Shown here: piece after piece, positions 45,269-56,964 of the stretch
Layout: every line of letters starts with the position of its first letter
Position numbering within the stretch: position 1 is the first letter of the stretch
Source of the DNA: Inia geoffrensis
Taxonomy: Eukaryota > Chordata > Mammalia > Artiodactyla > Iniidae
Assembly (NCBI GenBank): GCA_036417435.1
Contig: CM070900.1
Span: forward strand, 122,714,315 to 122,778,314
Length of the DNA: 64,000 nt
Direction of reading: 5' to 3'
Program-made: the position numbers and the translations under genes
Notes under the pieces: model-generated
What the model saw: only the letters and a program-made list of their open reading frames with translations
Database searches by the model: none
What the model was told of the DNA's origin: nothing

Positions 45269-46170
45269 ATGAAAAGGCAGAGGGCTATGTAACAGGTGAA
45301 GGAACAAGATAAAACCTGAGAAAAACAACTAAAGTGGAGATAGGCAAACTTCCAGAAAAAGAATTCAGAATAATGATAGTGAAGGTGATTCAGGACCTCG
45401 GAAAAGGAATGGAAACAAAGATTGAGAAGACTGCAAGAAATGTTTAACAAAGACCTAGAAGAATTAAAGAACACACAAACAGAGATGAACAATACAATAA
45501 CGGAAATGAAAACTACACTAGAAGGAATCAATACCAGAATAAATGAGGCAGAAGAACAGATAAGTGACCTGGAAGACAGAATGGTGGAATTCACTGCTGT
45601 GGAACAGAATAAAGAAAAAAGAATGAAAAGAAACGAAGACAGCCTAATAGACCTCTGGGGCAACATTAAACACAACAACATTCGCAGTATAGGGGTCCCA
45701 GAAGGAGAAAAGAGAGAGAAAGGACCCAAGAAAATATTTGAAGAGGTTATAGTTGAAAATGTCCCTAACATGGGAAAGGAAATAGCCACCCAAGTCCAGA
45801 AAGTGCAGGGAGTCCCATACAGGATAAACCCAAAGAAAAACACGCTGAGACACAAAGTAATCAAATGGCAAAAATTAAAGACAAAGAAAAATTATTGAAA
45901 GCAGCAAGGGAAAAACGACAAATAACATACAAGGGAACTCCCATAAGGTTAACAGCTGATTTCCCAGCAGAAACTCTACAAGCCAGAAGGGAGTGGCATG
46001 ATATACTCAAAGTGATGAAAGGGAAGAATGTACAACCAAGATTACTCTATCCGGCAAGGACCTCATTCAGATTTGATGGAGAAATCAAAAGCTTTACAGA
46101 CAAGCAAAAGCTAAGAGAATTCAGCACCACCAAATCAGCTCGACAACAAATGCTAAAGGAACTTCTCTAA
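45269..46170 (+). pseudogene. L1 ORF1 pseudogene (RNA-binding chaperone)
   Basis: Intact L1 ORF1p is a trimeric RNA-binding protein that coats L1 RNA in cytoplasmic particles. Here the likely start ATG (45269) is followed after seven codons by a TAA at 45290-45292. The frame reopens at 45422 and runs to 45898: an N-terminal coiled coil rich in E, L, K and N ('LEGINTRINEAEEQISDLED' region), then the RRM-like part (around 'NIRSIGVPEGE'). The remainder, the C-terminal domain with 'KGTPIRLTADFPAETLQARR', lies in another frame (45865-46170), so a frameshift sits near 45865. The 204-residue minus-strand open frame over this region is a shadow. Confidence 0.9.
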
Positions 46171-46229
46171 GTAGGAAACACAAAGAGAAGAAAAGGACCT
46201 ACAAAAACAAACCCAAAACAATTAAGAAA

Positions 46230-49200
46230 ATGGTCATAGGAACATACATATCGATAATTACCTTAAATGTGAATGGATTAAATGCTCCAACCAAAAGACA
46301 CAGGCTTCCTGAATGGATACAAAAACAAGGCCCATATATATGCTGTCTACAAGAGACCCACTTCAGACCTAGGGACACATACAGACTGAAAGTGAGGGGA
46401 TGGAAAAAGATATTCCATGCAAATGGAAATCAAAAGAAAGGTGGGGAAGCAATACTCATATCGGATAAAATAAACTTTAAAATAATGTTACAAGAGACAA
46501 GGAAGGACAGTACATAGTGATCAAGTGATCAATCCAAGAAGAAGATATAACAATTATAAATATATATGCACCCAACATAGGAGCACCTCAATACATAAGG
46601 CAACTGTTAACAGCTATAAAAGAGGAAATCGACAGTAACACAGTAATAGTGGGGGACTTTAATACCTCACTTAAACCAATGGACAGATCATCCAAAATGA
46701 AAATAAATAAGGAAATGCAAGGTTTAAATGACACAATAGACCAGGTAGACTTAACTGATATTTATAGGACATTCCGTCCATAAACAGCAGTTTACACTTT
46801 CTTCTCAAGTGCACACGGAACATTCTCCAGGATAGATCACATCTTGGGTCACAAATCAAGCCTCGGTAAATTTAAGAAAATTGAAATCATATCAAGCTTC
46901 TTTTCTGACCACGATACTATGAGATTAGAAAGCAATTACAGGGAAAAAAAACGTAAAAAACACAAACACATGAAGGCCTAATACGTTACTTAATAACCAA
47001 GAGATCACTGAAGAAATCAAAGAGGAAATCAAAAAATACCTAGAGACAAATGACAGTGAAAACATGATGATCCAAAACCTATGGGATGCAGCAAAAGCAG
47101 TTCTAAGAGGGAAGTTTATAGCAATACAAGCCTACCTCAAGAAACAGGAAAAATCTCAAATAAACAATCTAACCTTACACCTAAAGGAACTAGAGAAAGA
47201 AGAACAAACAAAACCCAAAGTTAGCAGAAGGAAACAAATCATAAAAATGAAAGCAGAAATAAATGAAATAGAAACAAAGAAAGCAATAGCAAAGATCAAT
47301 AAAACTAAAAGCTGGTTCTTTGCGAAGATAAACAAAATTGATACAACATTAGCCAGACTCATTAAGAAAAAGAGGGAGAGGACTCAAATCAATAAAATTA
47401 GAAATGAAAAAGGAGAGGTTACAACAGACACTGCAGAAATACAAAGCATTCTAAGAGACTACTACAAGCAACTCTATGTCAGTAAACACATTAAAAGGAT
47501 CATACACCATGGTCAAGTGGGATATATCCCAGGGATGCAAGGATTGTTCACTATATGCAGATCAATCAATGTGATACACCATATTAACAAATTGAAGAAT
47601 AAAAACCATATGATCATCTCAATAGATGCAGCAAAAGCTTTTGACAAAATTCACCACCCACTTATGTTAAAAACTCTCCAGAAAGTGGGCATAGAGGGAA
47701 CCTACCTCAACATAATAAAGGCCATATACAACAAACCCACAGCAAACATCATTCTCAATGGAGAAAAACTGAACGCATTTCCTCTAAGATCAGGAATAAG
47801 ACAAGTATGTCCACTCTCACCACTATTATTCAACATAGTTTTGGAAGTTCTAGCCACAGCAATCAGAGAAGAAAAAGAAATAAAAGGAATACAAATTGGA
47901 AAAGAAGAAGTAAAACTGTCACTGTTTGCAGATGACGTGATACTATACATAGAGAATCCTAAGGATGCCACCAGAAAACTACTAGAGCTAATCAGTGAAT
48001 TTGGTAAAGTTGCAGGATACAAAATTAATGCCCAGAAGTCTCTTGCATTGCTATACACTAATGGTGCAAAATCTGAAAGAGAAATTAAGGAAACACTTCC
48101 ATTTACCATTGCAACAAAAAGAATAAAACACCTAGGAATAAACCTACCTAGGGAGACAAAAGACCTATATGCAGAAAACTATAAGACAATCTACAGATTC
48201 AATGCAATCCCTATCAAATTACCAATGGCATTTTTTATCGAACTAGAACAAAAAATCTTAAAATTTGTATGGAGACACAAAAGACTTCAAATAGTCAAAG
48301 CAGTCTTGAGGGAAAAAAATGGAGCTGGGGGAATCAGACTCCCTGACTTCAGATTGTACTACAAAGCTACAGTAATCAAGACAGTATGGTACTGGCACAA
48401 AAACAGAAACATAGATCAGTGGAACAAGATAGAAAGCCCAGAGCTAAACTCACGCATCTATGGTCAACTAATCTACAACAAAGGAGGCAAGGATATACAA
48501 TGGAGAAAAGACCGTCTCTTCAATAAGTGGTGCTGGGAAAACTGGACAGCTATATGTAAAAGAATGAAATTAGAACAATTCCTAACACCATACACAAAAA
48601 TAAACTCAAAATGGATTGGAGACCTAAATGTAAGACTGGACACTATAAAACTTAGAGGAAGACATAGGAAGAACACTCTTTGACATAAATCACAGCAAGA
48701 TCTCTTTTGATCCACCTCCTAGAGTAATGGAAATAAAAACAAAAAGAAACAAATGGGACCTAATGAAACTTCAAAGCTTTGGCACAGCAAAGGAAATCAT
48801 AAACAAGACAAAAAGACAACCCTCAGAATGGGAGAAAATATTTGCAAACGAATCAATGGACAAAGGATTAATCTCCAAAATATATAAATAGCTCATGCAG
48901 CTCAATATTAACAAAACAAACAACCCAATCCAAAAATGGGCAGAAGACCTAAATAAACATTTCTCCAAAGAAGACACACAGGTGGCCAAGAAACACATGA
49001 AAAGCTGCTGAACATCAATTATTAGAGAAATGCAAATCAAAACTACAATGAGGTATCATGTTACACCAGTCAGAATGGGCATCATCAGAAAACGTACAAA
49101 CAACAAATGCTGGCGAGGGTGTGGAGAAAAGGGAACCCTCTTGCACTGTTGGTTGGAATGTAAATTGATACAACCACTGTGGAGAGCAGCATGGAGGTTC

Positions 49201-49503
49201 CTTAAATCCCACTACTGGGCATATACCCTGAGAAAACCATAATTCAAAAGGACACATGCACCCCAATGTTCATTGCAGCATTATTTACAATAGCCAGGTC
49301 ATGGAAGCAACCTAAATGCCCATCGACAGATGAATGGATAAAGACGTGGTACATATATACAATGGAATATTACTCAGCCACAAAAAGGAACGAAATTGAG
49401 TCATTTGTTGAGACGTGGATGGATCTAGAGACTGTCATACAGAGTGAAGTAAGTCAGAAAGAGTAAAACAAATATTGTATATTATCACATATATGTGGAA
49501 CCT
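46230..49503 (+). pseudogene. L1 ORF2 pseudogene (endonuclease and reverse transcriptase)
   Basis: ORF2p nicks target DNA and reverse-transcribes L1 RNA there. The endonuclease starts at 46230 ('TLNVNGLNAPTKRHRL', then the 'QETH' motif), but a frameshift near 46485 leads to a stop at 46515. Later endonuclease motifs are still seen in other frames (GDFNT near 46652, SDHD near 46904). A 539-codon open stretch (47064-48683) holds the reverse transcriptase with FADD at residues 288-291 (47925-47936). Compared with the family, it seems to lack a block of RT fingers near 47483 and another near 48188, both in frame. The C-terminal cysteine region (about 49101-49165) is present, followed by an out-of-frame gap near 49205 and an early stop at 49464. 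Confidence 0.9.
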
Positions 49504-49697
49504 AAAAAAATTGTACCAGTGAACCGGTTTGCAGGGTAAATATTGAGACAGATTTAGAGAACAAATCGATGGACACCAAGGGGGGAAAGCCACGGAGGGG
49601 GTGGGGGTGGAAGTGTGCTGAATTGGACGATTGGGATTGACATGTATACACTGATGTGTATAAATTGATGACTAATAAGAACCTGCTGTATATATAA

Positions 49698-50179
49698 AAA
49701 AAAGAACCAAAACAGCCAAGACAGTTTTGAAGAGGAAGAAGATGTGGTAGTGGTAAGGTGTGGAGACTTATTTATGCAATAAGATTTTAAAAATAAAACT
49801 AGTGTAATATTGGTATGGGAGTGGGCAAGTACTGTATGTCAATGTAACAGTTCAGAGTGCTCAAGAAATGACCCACATATAATGACAACTTGGCGTTATT
49901 ATAAATTGGCATTATATTGATTAATCAGTATTTTGTGCTAGATAATTTTGTATGAAAAAAGTCAACTTAATTCTATATCTAGGACTCTTCTTGGAGTTTC
50001 AGACTCATACGACAATGTATCTCAAACTGAACTGATTGTAACTTGTCAAACTCTTCCTTTTGTATTCTGTGTATCACTAGCAAAGAAATTTGAGAGCCAG
50101 TGTTTATTCTTCTGCCTCCTAAATTTATTTCGCACATCCAAGCAATAAAATATTTTGTAGAGTTTAAAAAAAAAAAAGA
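49698..50179 (+). other. Probable 3'-transduced flank of the source L1, with poly-A signal and tail
   Basis: Sequence unlike the L1 3' UTR follows the element's own end. It finishes with AATAAA (50144-50149) about 17 bases before a 12-A tract, then the A-rich edge of the target-site duplication. That is the layout expected when an L1 transcript reads through its own weak signal and ends at a downstream one. The first part ('gaaccaaaacagccaagaca') faintly resembles L1 ORF2, so the source locus may have had an older L1 fragment downstream. Confidence 0.7.
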
Positions 50180-50194
50180 AGAAGAAACAAAGCA

Positions 50195-50660
50195 ATGTTT
50201 TAAGATATGGAGGAGAATGAGTAAAGAGTGATTTGAGGTCTTAAGTCTGAGGGAGTTATCACCAGAGTCAACAACACTAATGGAGTAAACTAAGACAAGG
50301 ATTGCATGGTAACCACTTTTTTTTTTTTTTTACGGTATGCAGGCCTCTCACTCTTGTGGCCTCCCCCGTTGCGGAGCAACAGGCTCCGGACGCGCAGGCT
50401 CAATGGCTGTGGCTCACGGGCGCAGCCGCTCCGCGGCATGTGGCATCTTGCCGGACCGGGGCACGAACCCGTATGCCCTGCGTTGGGAGGTGGACTCTCA
50501 ACCACTGCGCCACCAGGGAAGCCCCATGGTGACCACTTTTGACAATGCAGCAAGAGTGGTTCAGGTAGAGTTGTGTGGAAGTCATATTATGGGAAAACTG
50601 GAGAGTAAGCCTGACTTAGCAGCACATGTACTAGTTAGGAGTTGATTAGGTTGAACATAA
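50195..50660 (-). repeat. Old LINE2-like antisense repeat, right part
   Basis: The GA-rich text ('gatatggaggagaatgagta') appears to continue the repeat of 43850-44345 across the L1. It is itself interrupted by the SINE at 50321. Confidence 0.3.
50321..50524 (-). mobile_element. CHR-type SINE, antisense
   Basis: It begins with a T-tract and 'tacggtatgcaggcc' and ends 'gccaccagggaagcccc'. CATGGTAACCACTTTT (50305-50320) and CATGGTGACCACTTTT (50525-50540) form a 16-bp duplication with one mismatch. Five overlapping open frames are by-products. Confidence 0.93.
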
Positions 50661-50792
50661 TTGGAAACCCTACGTAAGATTAAGTTATTTCCTCTTAAAT
50701 AAAAGAAATCTGAAGATTGAGAATCCAGGGCTGAAATGGCAGTTCCATGAAGTTGTCAGGAATCTATACCCCTTCTACCTTTTTATTCTAGT

Positions 50793-51157
50793 GTTTTAGT
50801 CAGCTTGGGTTGCTATAATAAAGTACCACATTCAGAGTGGCTTATGAAGAACAGAAATTTATTTTTCACAGTTCTGGAGGATGGAAGTCCAAGATCAGAG
50901 TGCCAGCACGGTGTGTTTCTAGGGAGGATGCTCTTCCAGGTTGTAGACTGCTGACTTCTTGTTGTGTCCTTACATGGTGGAAGGAAAGCTAGCTAGCTCT
51001 CTGGTCTCTTCTGGTCAGGGCACTAATACCATTATGAAGACTCTACCCTCATGACCTAATTACCTCCCAAAGGCCCCACCTCTAAATACCATCACATTGA
51101 GATTAGGGTTTTAACAAATCAATTTTGGGGGAACGCAAACATTCAGTCCATTGCATC
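50793..51157 (-). mobile_element. MaLR (MLT1/MST-type) solo LTR, antisense
   Basis: Antisense MaLR landmarks: 'gtgttttagtcagcttgggt', 'aacagaaatttatttttcac', 'agttctggaggatggaagtc', 'aatacctacc'-like 'ctaattacctcccaaaggcc', 'accatcacattgagattagg' and 'aatttttggg'-like 'aattttgggggaacgcaaac'. Near full LTR length, no internal region. Confidence 0.87.
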
Positions 51158-51159
51158 TG

Positions 51160-51461
51160 GCATTCCTAAAGTGGTCTCATTCTCATGGTCCAAGATGGAG
51201 GCTGAAGCATCACACCAACCTTATAGGCTGAATGCGGGATAAGGGAATGTGGAACAATACCCCTTAGTGTAAGTCTTCCAACTTAAGTCTGTATCTCCTT
51301 GGCCAAACTTCAGGCAAGTGAACACACCCAGCTTCAAGGGAAATAGGGGAACATTATCTTTTAGCCGAGGAGGAGTATGTCCAGCTAATAATTTTGTTTC
51401 TCACTACTCAGAGCAAAGACCTTCCAGGCAACTAAGAGTCTCTACTGTAGAAGAGATTAAA

Positions 51462-51463
<2 letters not shown>
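51160..51463. other. Unique sequence
   Basis: No gene or repeat named; the open frame at 51318-51512 runs into the microsatellite. Confidence 0.4.

Positions 51464-51510
<47 letters not shown>
51464..51510. repeat. (GT)n microsatellite, about 23 units
   Basis: An uninterrupted GT run of about 47 bases, long enough to be length-variable between individuals and Z-DNA prone. Confidence 0.97.
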
Positions 51511-51513
<3 letters not shown>

Positions 51514-51519
51514 TGAGGG

Positions 51520-52600
51520 GGGAGAATAGGAGCTTATTAAAGCTCTGTAAATTCAGTTAATCTGCTGTTTAGGAGCTTCTATGGTATTTCTCCTGGCCAT
51601 TACTGTGGTTCATCATAAGGAAACTGTTAAAAATAGAGGAATAGATTGTGCACCTGACAGTGCTGATCTGCAAACTATTCTGCTTTTAAACACATTTAAT
51701 TTTGCAGATATTTAGGGAAGTCAATTAAGGAAGGTAGACCTTTGCTATAATATTTTACTTACGTCCTATAAATTATATTTTGGCATGCCAAGGAAACACT
51801 GAAATGGCATAGTAATCTGATTTAGTACCATGAACCTATTATAACACATTTTCTATTTAACTGGCTTTGTAATTGTCAATATTAGTGTAATTTATCCCCT
51901 TCAACTGTTTTGGAATAAAAAGTATGGTTTCTAATTATAGGGTAGATTAGGTTTAAAAGCTTAAACTAATACAGGATGTAGCAATTCTCTGCTAACACCA
52001 GGGAGAATTTGGAAAGAGTAAATGTGTTTAGAAATTGCTTATGCTTTTAGATAGAGTTTTATTGTGATATGCCTCTTTCCATTTACTGATTGGAACTCTA
52101 CTTTTTACCCATCAAACCAACTTGTATGGAGTCAGTTGACTAATCTTTCACTGGTATGGTCAGGTTTTTCCCATAGGTATAGATAGCATGCTTTTATCTT
52201 CCATTTTTGGTTTGGAAACCTTGGAACCTTGGTCCACGTGATCTGTAGGAACCACACAGACTTATATCATGGAGAAACAGTTTATCTTCTTAATGTTTGA
52301 GTGGAGGAGCAGGGTGGTGGGACTGGTGGTTGTACTAACAGTTGCCTTATGTTGACATTGATAGGTAAGCTTGCCACTTCTCCATCTTTCACTTGGTCAT
52401 GGAGTGATATTTCCTGGGAATATAATTTCTTCATAGAAGATATTGAATCATGTTGTTTTGCAGTATTTTTCGAGATACAGCAGACTAAGCTTTGAGTCAT
52501 ATATCCTAATCTCAACTCTTTTACCAAATAGTTCTGTTGATCTGGAAGTCACTCAATTGCTCTGGGCCATATTTTAGTAATAATAGGATTATGTAATCTT
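51520..52600. other. Unique AT-rich sequence, no gene recognised
   Basis: No exon or repeat named. The open frames at 52282-52527 (minus) and 52301-52495 (plus) overlap in antisense. Confidence 0.4.
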
Positions 52601-52618
52601 GTATCTGAGAGGTATTTT

Positions 52619-52818
52619 TTTTTTTTGCGGTACAAGGGCCTCTCACTGTTGTGGCCTCTCCCGTTGCGGAGCACAGGCTCCGGATGCACAGGCTCAGCGG
52701 CCATGGCTCACGGGCCCAGCTGCTCCGCGGCATGTGGGATCTTCCCGGACCAGGGCACGAACCCGTGTCCCCTGCATCGGCAGGCAGACTCTCAACCACT
52801 GCGCCACCAGGGAAGCCC
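52619..52818 (-). mobile_element. CHR-type SINE, antisense, young-looking
   Basis: From a T-tract and 'gcggtacaagggcctctcac' to 'gcgccaccagggaagccc'. CTGAGAGGTATTTT at 52605-52618 and 52819-52832 is an exact 14-bp target-site duplication. The body is close to the 9.35-kb and 31.35-kb copies. Open frames up to 124 residues on both strands are by-products. Confidence 0.94.
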
Positions 52819-52834
52819 CTGAGAGGTATTTTAA

Positions 52835-54365
52835 AGTTCATCTGATCCAAACTTCTGTTCAATGAATAAAGCCCCTGCAGTATCCCCAGTTTCAACCTAT
52901 ACTGTTCCTTTACCCTTTCAGAGATTGGACACTCACATTTCCCAACCCCGAAATGGTTCTTTTCTCAGCCTATAAGATTTTTGGATAGCTCTAATGGTTA
53001 CAAAAAGGGTCTTTGAGGTGTTGAGTTACAATTTGCCTTCTTAGCACTTTAACCTATTGGTTTTAGTTCCACCCTCTTTAGCCATGTAAAATAAGACCAG
53101 TCCCTGTAATAGCTGACAACCTATTAAGTGTTTGAGCCTTTACTTTCTGCAGGTTATGCATCACTGATACTTCCAACCATTGCTCACAACTTGTCTTTTT
53201 TTCCCCCCCTCATCTTTCTAGGACATATTATCTCTCCTTTTTTAGTTCTATGTTAATGCATTTAAGGTAAAATTAGCTCTTGGCAGGGTGGTCTAATATA
53301 CTATTAATTCATATTAAACTTGCAGTCAGCTAAAACCTGTCTTTTTATATGGGCTATTGTTATATTTGTCTACCCTATACAAGATTTTTGATTCAAGCGC
53401 AGTACATTTATTTTTGTCAAGTTAATCTTATTAGATTTAGTGCAGTGTTTCAGAGTGCCTGTTCTTTTGGGATACTGATTCAGGAATCTAAATATATTAG
53501 TTATCTCCTTACTTTTATTTTCAAATTTGATAATTATGCTGTGATTGTTTATCTAAAATCAAGGAGTTTGATTATTTGTATTGGGACTTAGGGAAGTCAA
53601 GATCTCTTACATCACTCTTCATTTATTTAGGCACGCATGGATGCCAAATGCTTCTGAGTGCAATTGACTGGAAATTGAGTATCTGGAGATTAATTTAGTA
53701 GAGGTTCATGTTGTATTTAATCCTATTTTCTCGCCTTGTCTGTTTTTCTCTTTTATCTATTGATTATTTTAGCTTCTTATCTAGAGATACACTTTAAACA
53801 TTTATTTTTAGATACAAATATAACTGAAGAATCAGAATAACTTTATCTAAATTTATAGATATATAGATCCCACTTTCTGATATTAAAAAAAAATGTGGGT
53901 TTTTACTTACGTTTTGGGGTACAAAATAAATTTCTGTATTCTAAAGCTTTACATGGTAACCTAAATTTTAATTAGGGAATGCCATAGGGAATGCCTTCTA
54001 GATGAACATTTTTCTCAATTACAAATGTACAGAAACAGGATTATTTTTTAAAAATCTGAAAAAAGAGAACTATATGGAGAAATTCTTAATAAAATAACAT
54101 TGCTATAAACTGCTACTAAATAATTAAATGTTTCCTTTCATATGTAAATGCATTTTATAAGCTATAAAATAGTATAAATATAAGTTCCTATTACTCTATC
54201 ATATTCTATATAATAGAGTAAAATCTTTCTATTGCATAGTGATACTAGAAGTCTGTCTCAATAATGGAATATTTTGTGAAACATTTTATTACTTTCAGGT
54301 ACATAGAGAATTTTATTTTGGCCGCAGTGTTGTATATAATTTAGATAATTATTTCATGCTATTAT
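52835..54365. other. Unique AT-rich sequence, no gene recognised
   Basis: 1.5 kb with no named repeat or exon; the 80-residue open frame at 53349-53591 has no domain. Confidence 0.4.
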
Positions 54366-54369
54366 CCTT

Positions 54370-54685
54370 TGCTTAAACATCCTCTTTTCTTCCTGCTTAT
54401 CCCATTTCCCTTAATACCTAGCTTAAGTACAATTTCCTCTGTCAGTTAAAGCCCTTTTGTCAAGAGTCTCTTACAGTGGTCTCTTCCTGTTCTGAATTCT
54501 TGATATTTTGTTGCCTGTACACCAATCATACGCCACTTTGTGTTATTGATCTTATTTTTAATTGTATTTTTCTTCCGATTAACAAGTCTGAAAATTACTT
54601 GAGGGCAAAATTTGTGTCTTTTTTTTTTTTTTGGTCTAAGACCTAGAACAATGGTAGGAGCTTACTAACTGTTGATGGTGATGAG
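54370..54685 (+). repeat. Probable LINE2 (L2) 3' end, sense
   Basis: 'ttacttgagggcaaaatttg' and 'aagacctagaacaatggtag' sit where L2 3'-end blocks are expected, preceded by a weak 'cttaagtacaatttcctctg' block. Diverged; terminal motif not clear. Confidence 0.4.
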
Positions 54686-54694
54686 CATTAAGTG

Positions 54695-56060
54695 TTTCTT
54701 TGTAAAGTTTCTCAGGATGTTTGAAAGTAGTTTTTCTTTCTAACATTAGATATTTAGAATTATCTTTATGATGCTAATTTGTTAAACTCTTTGTTAGTGT
54801 AAAGATGTATTCTTTGACCATATTGCCACAAATTCTGCCTTAGTGGGTCCTAAATTAATGATGTTTCATTGGTTCTCAATACTTTACACAAACTAGATGC
54901 TTAAGAGTTGTCTAATAGAGAGATAAATGGCCTGAAAGAGCAATTGCTGTAAATGTCTAAATATTTCAAACTAATGCTAGGAAATGGATTAAGCCCTAGA
55001 CAAAACCCCTGTGGTTCTGATTATTTTATATGGAGCTTTTTAAAAATAGCTTCAAATAGGGATTAAAAATATACATTTATACCCTCTGAAAATCAGAGAG
55101 AAGAATTATCCTGTGTCTTTCCTGAGTTGGGTTTTTCCTTCAAACACCTGCCCATTTCCTTTTGTGTTATTAAGAGTTCTGGGACCTGTGTCTATGGGTG
55201 TATTCTTCTGAAGCATTTCTTCCCTGTTCCTTATGTGCCCTAAGGAGTACAGATCAGAGACATTGCTGCAATTTGTTATGAGAAAAACTCTCCCAGAATT
55301 CCTCTAGGGAAAGTGGAAAATGAATTACAAGCACTAGCCTCAATGAATGGTGCATATTAACGTGGATACTTTAAACATGGCAATAATGAAGTAGCTCCAA
55401 CTAAAGATCACCAAATATGTTATAGGTAGATGATCATACAGATTTGGCTGGGGTTAAGGAAGTTAGAACAAGGTGAAACATTTAAAAAGAAGGTGCAAGA
55501 AGTAGTAGGGAATGTAAAATGAGTGCTAAAGGAGAGCAGATATAAAGTAGAATAGATCTAAATGCCAAAATAGCATGTGCAAAGATTAGAAAAGAGAATT
55601 AACAGGAAGAATTAAGAAAAATAAGAATGCCAGATCAAGTTCTTCTCATTTCTATTCATGGACTCCTTAGAAGTCCCCATCACATGGAAACCTGAGGGTA
55701 AAGTAAGCTATAGTGACTTCAGTCCACATCAGGGAGCCTCAGACTTTTAGTGAGGAGACTATTAATGTTCATGAAGAAGGGAATAGAAGGATATTGGAGG
55801 ATTTACAGTTCCCTAAACTTGTGGGGGATACAGGTTACTAAAACCCGGTCAGAATGAAGTGTTCACGTCTGTAATCCCAAGTTTGAAGAGCCTCAGAAAG
55901 GAAGGTAGATCCTGAACTGCTGATCTTAGACTTGGCTCTGTGGCGTGGGTTGCAACCACCTGTCATGTGACCTGCTGGGCAGAGAAATGATGACTTATGA
56001 TGAGGAGGTGTTGCCTATACATATAGCTTCTGCTATGTGCACTCTTTAAAAGACAGAAAT
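54695..56060. other. Unique sequence, no gene recognised
   Basis: No exon or repeat could be named over this 1.35 kb. Confidence 0.4.
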
Positions 56061-56071
56061 AAGGAGAGAGA

Positions 56072-56403
56072 GGTTTTTTTAAAAATTTATATTTTATTTT
56101 ACATTGGAGTGTAGTTGATTTACAATGTTGTGTTAGTTTCAGGTGTACAGCAAAGTGATTCAGTTAAACATATGAATATATCCATTCTTTTTCACATTCT
56201 TTTCCCATATAGGCTATTACAGAGTACTGAGCAGAGTTCCCTGTGCTATACAGTAGGTCCTTGGTGATTATCTATTTTGTATATAGTAGTGTGTATATGT
56301 TAACACCAAACGCCTAATTTATTCCTCCCCACCATGTTTCCCGTTTTGGTAACTATAAGTTTGCTTTCACAGTCTGTGAGTCTGTTTCTGTTTTGTAAAT
56401 AAG
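56072..56403 (-). mobile_element. 5'-truncated L1 3' end, antisense
   Basis: Antisense L1 3'-region phrases: 'gtgttagtttcaggtgtaca', 'gcagagttccctgtgctata', 'cagtaggtccttggtgatta' and 'gtctgtgagtctgtttctgt'. It is a different 3' UTR type from the 7.3-kb copy and shares blocks with 59190-59738. GAGAGAGAGGTTTT before and AAGAGAGAGATTTT after may be an eroded duplication. Confidence 0.8.
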
Positions 56404-56844
56404 TAGAAGAGAGAGATTTTAAATGATGCAATTTATTTTCAGTTCTACAATAAACTTCTGCATGAGGTGAAAAAAGAAAAAAAATCGTAAAGCCTGGAAG
56501 AAATTCTGAGTAAGTTATTTTCAGTGCTTAGTAGCAAGAGGAAAAACATTAGACTGCTTTTAAATGTTTTCCGCTCATCTTAATTTCTTGGGATATGTAA
56601 TTTATATTATTTATAAAGAAGATATTTTCTTGGTTATTAACTTATTATTAGAGTAAACTGTTACTGTTCATTTGTACTTGAGGAAAGTGTTACACATAGA
56701 TAATAATTTAAAATTAGCTTGGGGAAGGAGATATGAACTGATGACTAAGTTTTAAAATAATTTTTTCTTGATTATAGGAATTTGCAAAACACAGAACAGT
56801 AGAGAGAGGGAAGTAAGAAGCCCCATTACCCATTGTAAATTCTT

Positions 56845-56960
56845 TGAAAAATACTTATTTTAAAAAGAGCAGTTTTAGGTTCATAGCAAAATTGAGCAGA
56901 AGGGACAGAGATTTCCCATATTCCCCTTGCTCCCAGTGGCCATGTCATTCACCAACCTGA
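56845..56960 (-). mobile_element. Old L1M 3' UTR fragment, antisense
   Basis: 'gcagttttaggttcatagca', 'aaaattgagcagaagggaca' and 'agatttcccatattcccctt' are a recognisable old L1 3'-UTR block. Confidence 0.6.
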
Positions 56961-56964
56961 AAGC

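Larger units (their letters stand above)
44361..50179 (+). mobile_element. Near full-length degenerate L1 with probable 3' transduction
   Basis: All L1 parts occur in order: 5' UTR (44361-45268, starting near 'ccaagatggtggagtagaag'), ORF1 (45269-46170), inter-ORF spacer, ORF2 (46230 to about 49503) and 3' UTR (about 49504-49697). The element does not stop there. About 470 further bases (49698-50165) lead to an AATAAA at 50144-50149 and an A-tract from 50166. AGAAAAAACAAAGCA (44346-44360) and AGAAGAAACAAAGCA (50180-50194) flank the whole unit with one mismatch in 15. Both ORFs are broken, so the copy is dead. Confidence 0.88.

Noticed and set aside
45250..45864. 204-residue minus-strand open frame
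   Set aside because: It is the antisense shadow of the L1 ORF1 coiled-coil region; its F/S/L-rich composition is what the complement of A-rich coding DNA gives.
47064..48683. 539-residue open frame as a host gene
   Set aside because: It is the reverse-transcriptase part of a broken L1 ORF2, with L1 sequence continuous on both sides and no independent start context.
51464..51510. CRISPR-like or satellite array
   Set aside because: It is a simple GT microsatellite; the window has no spaced direct repeats and is vertebrate DNA.
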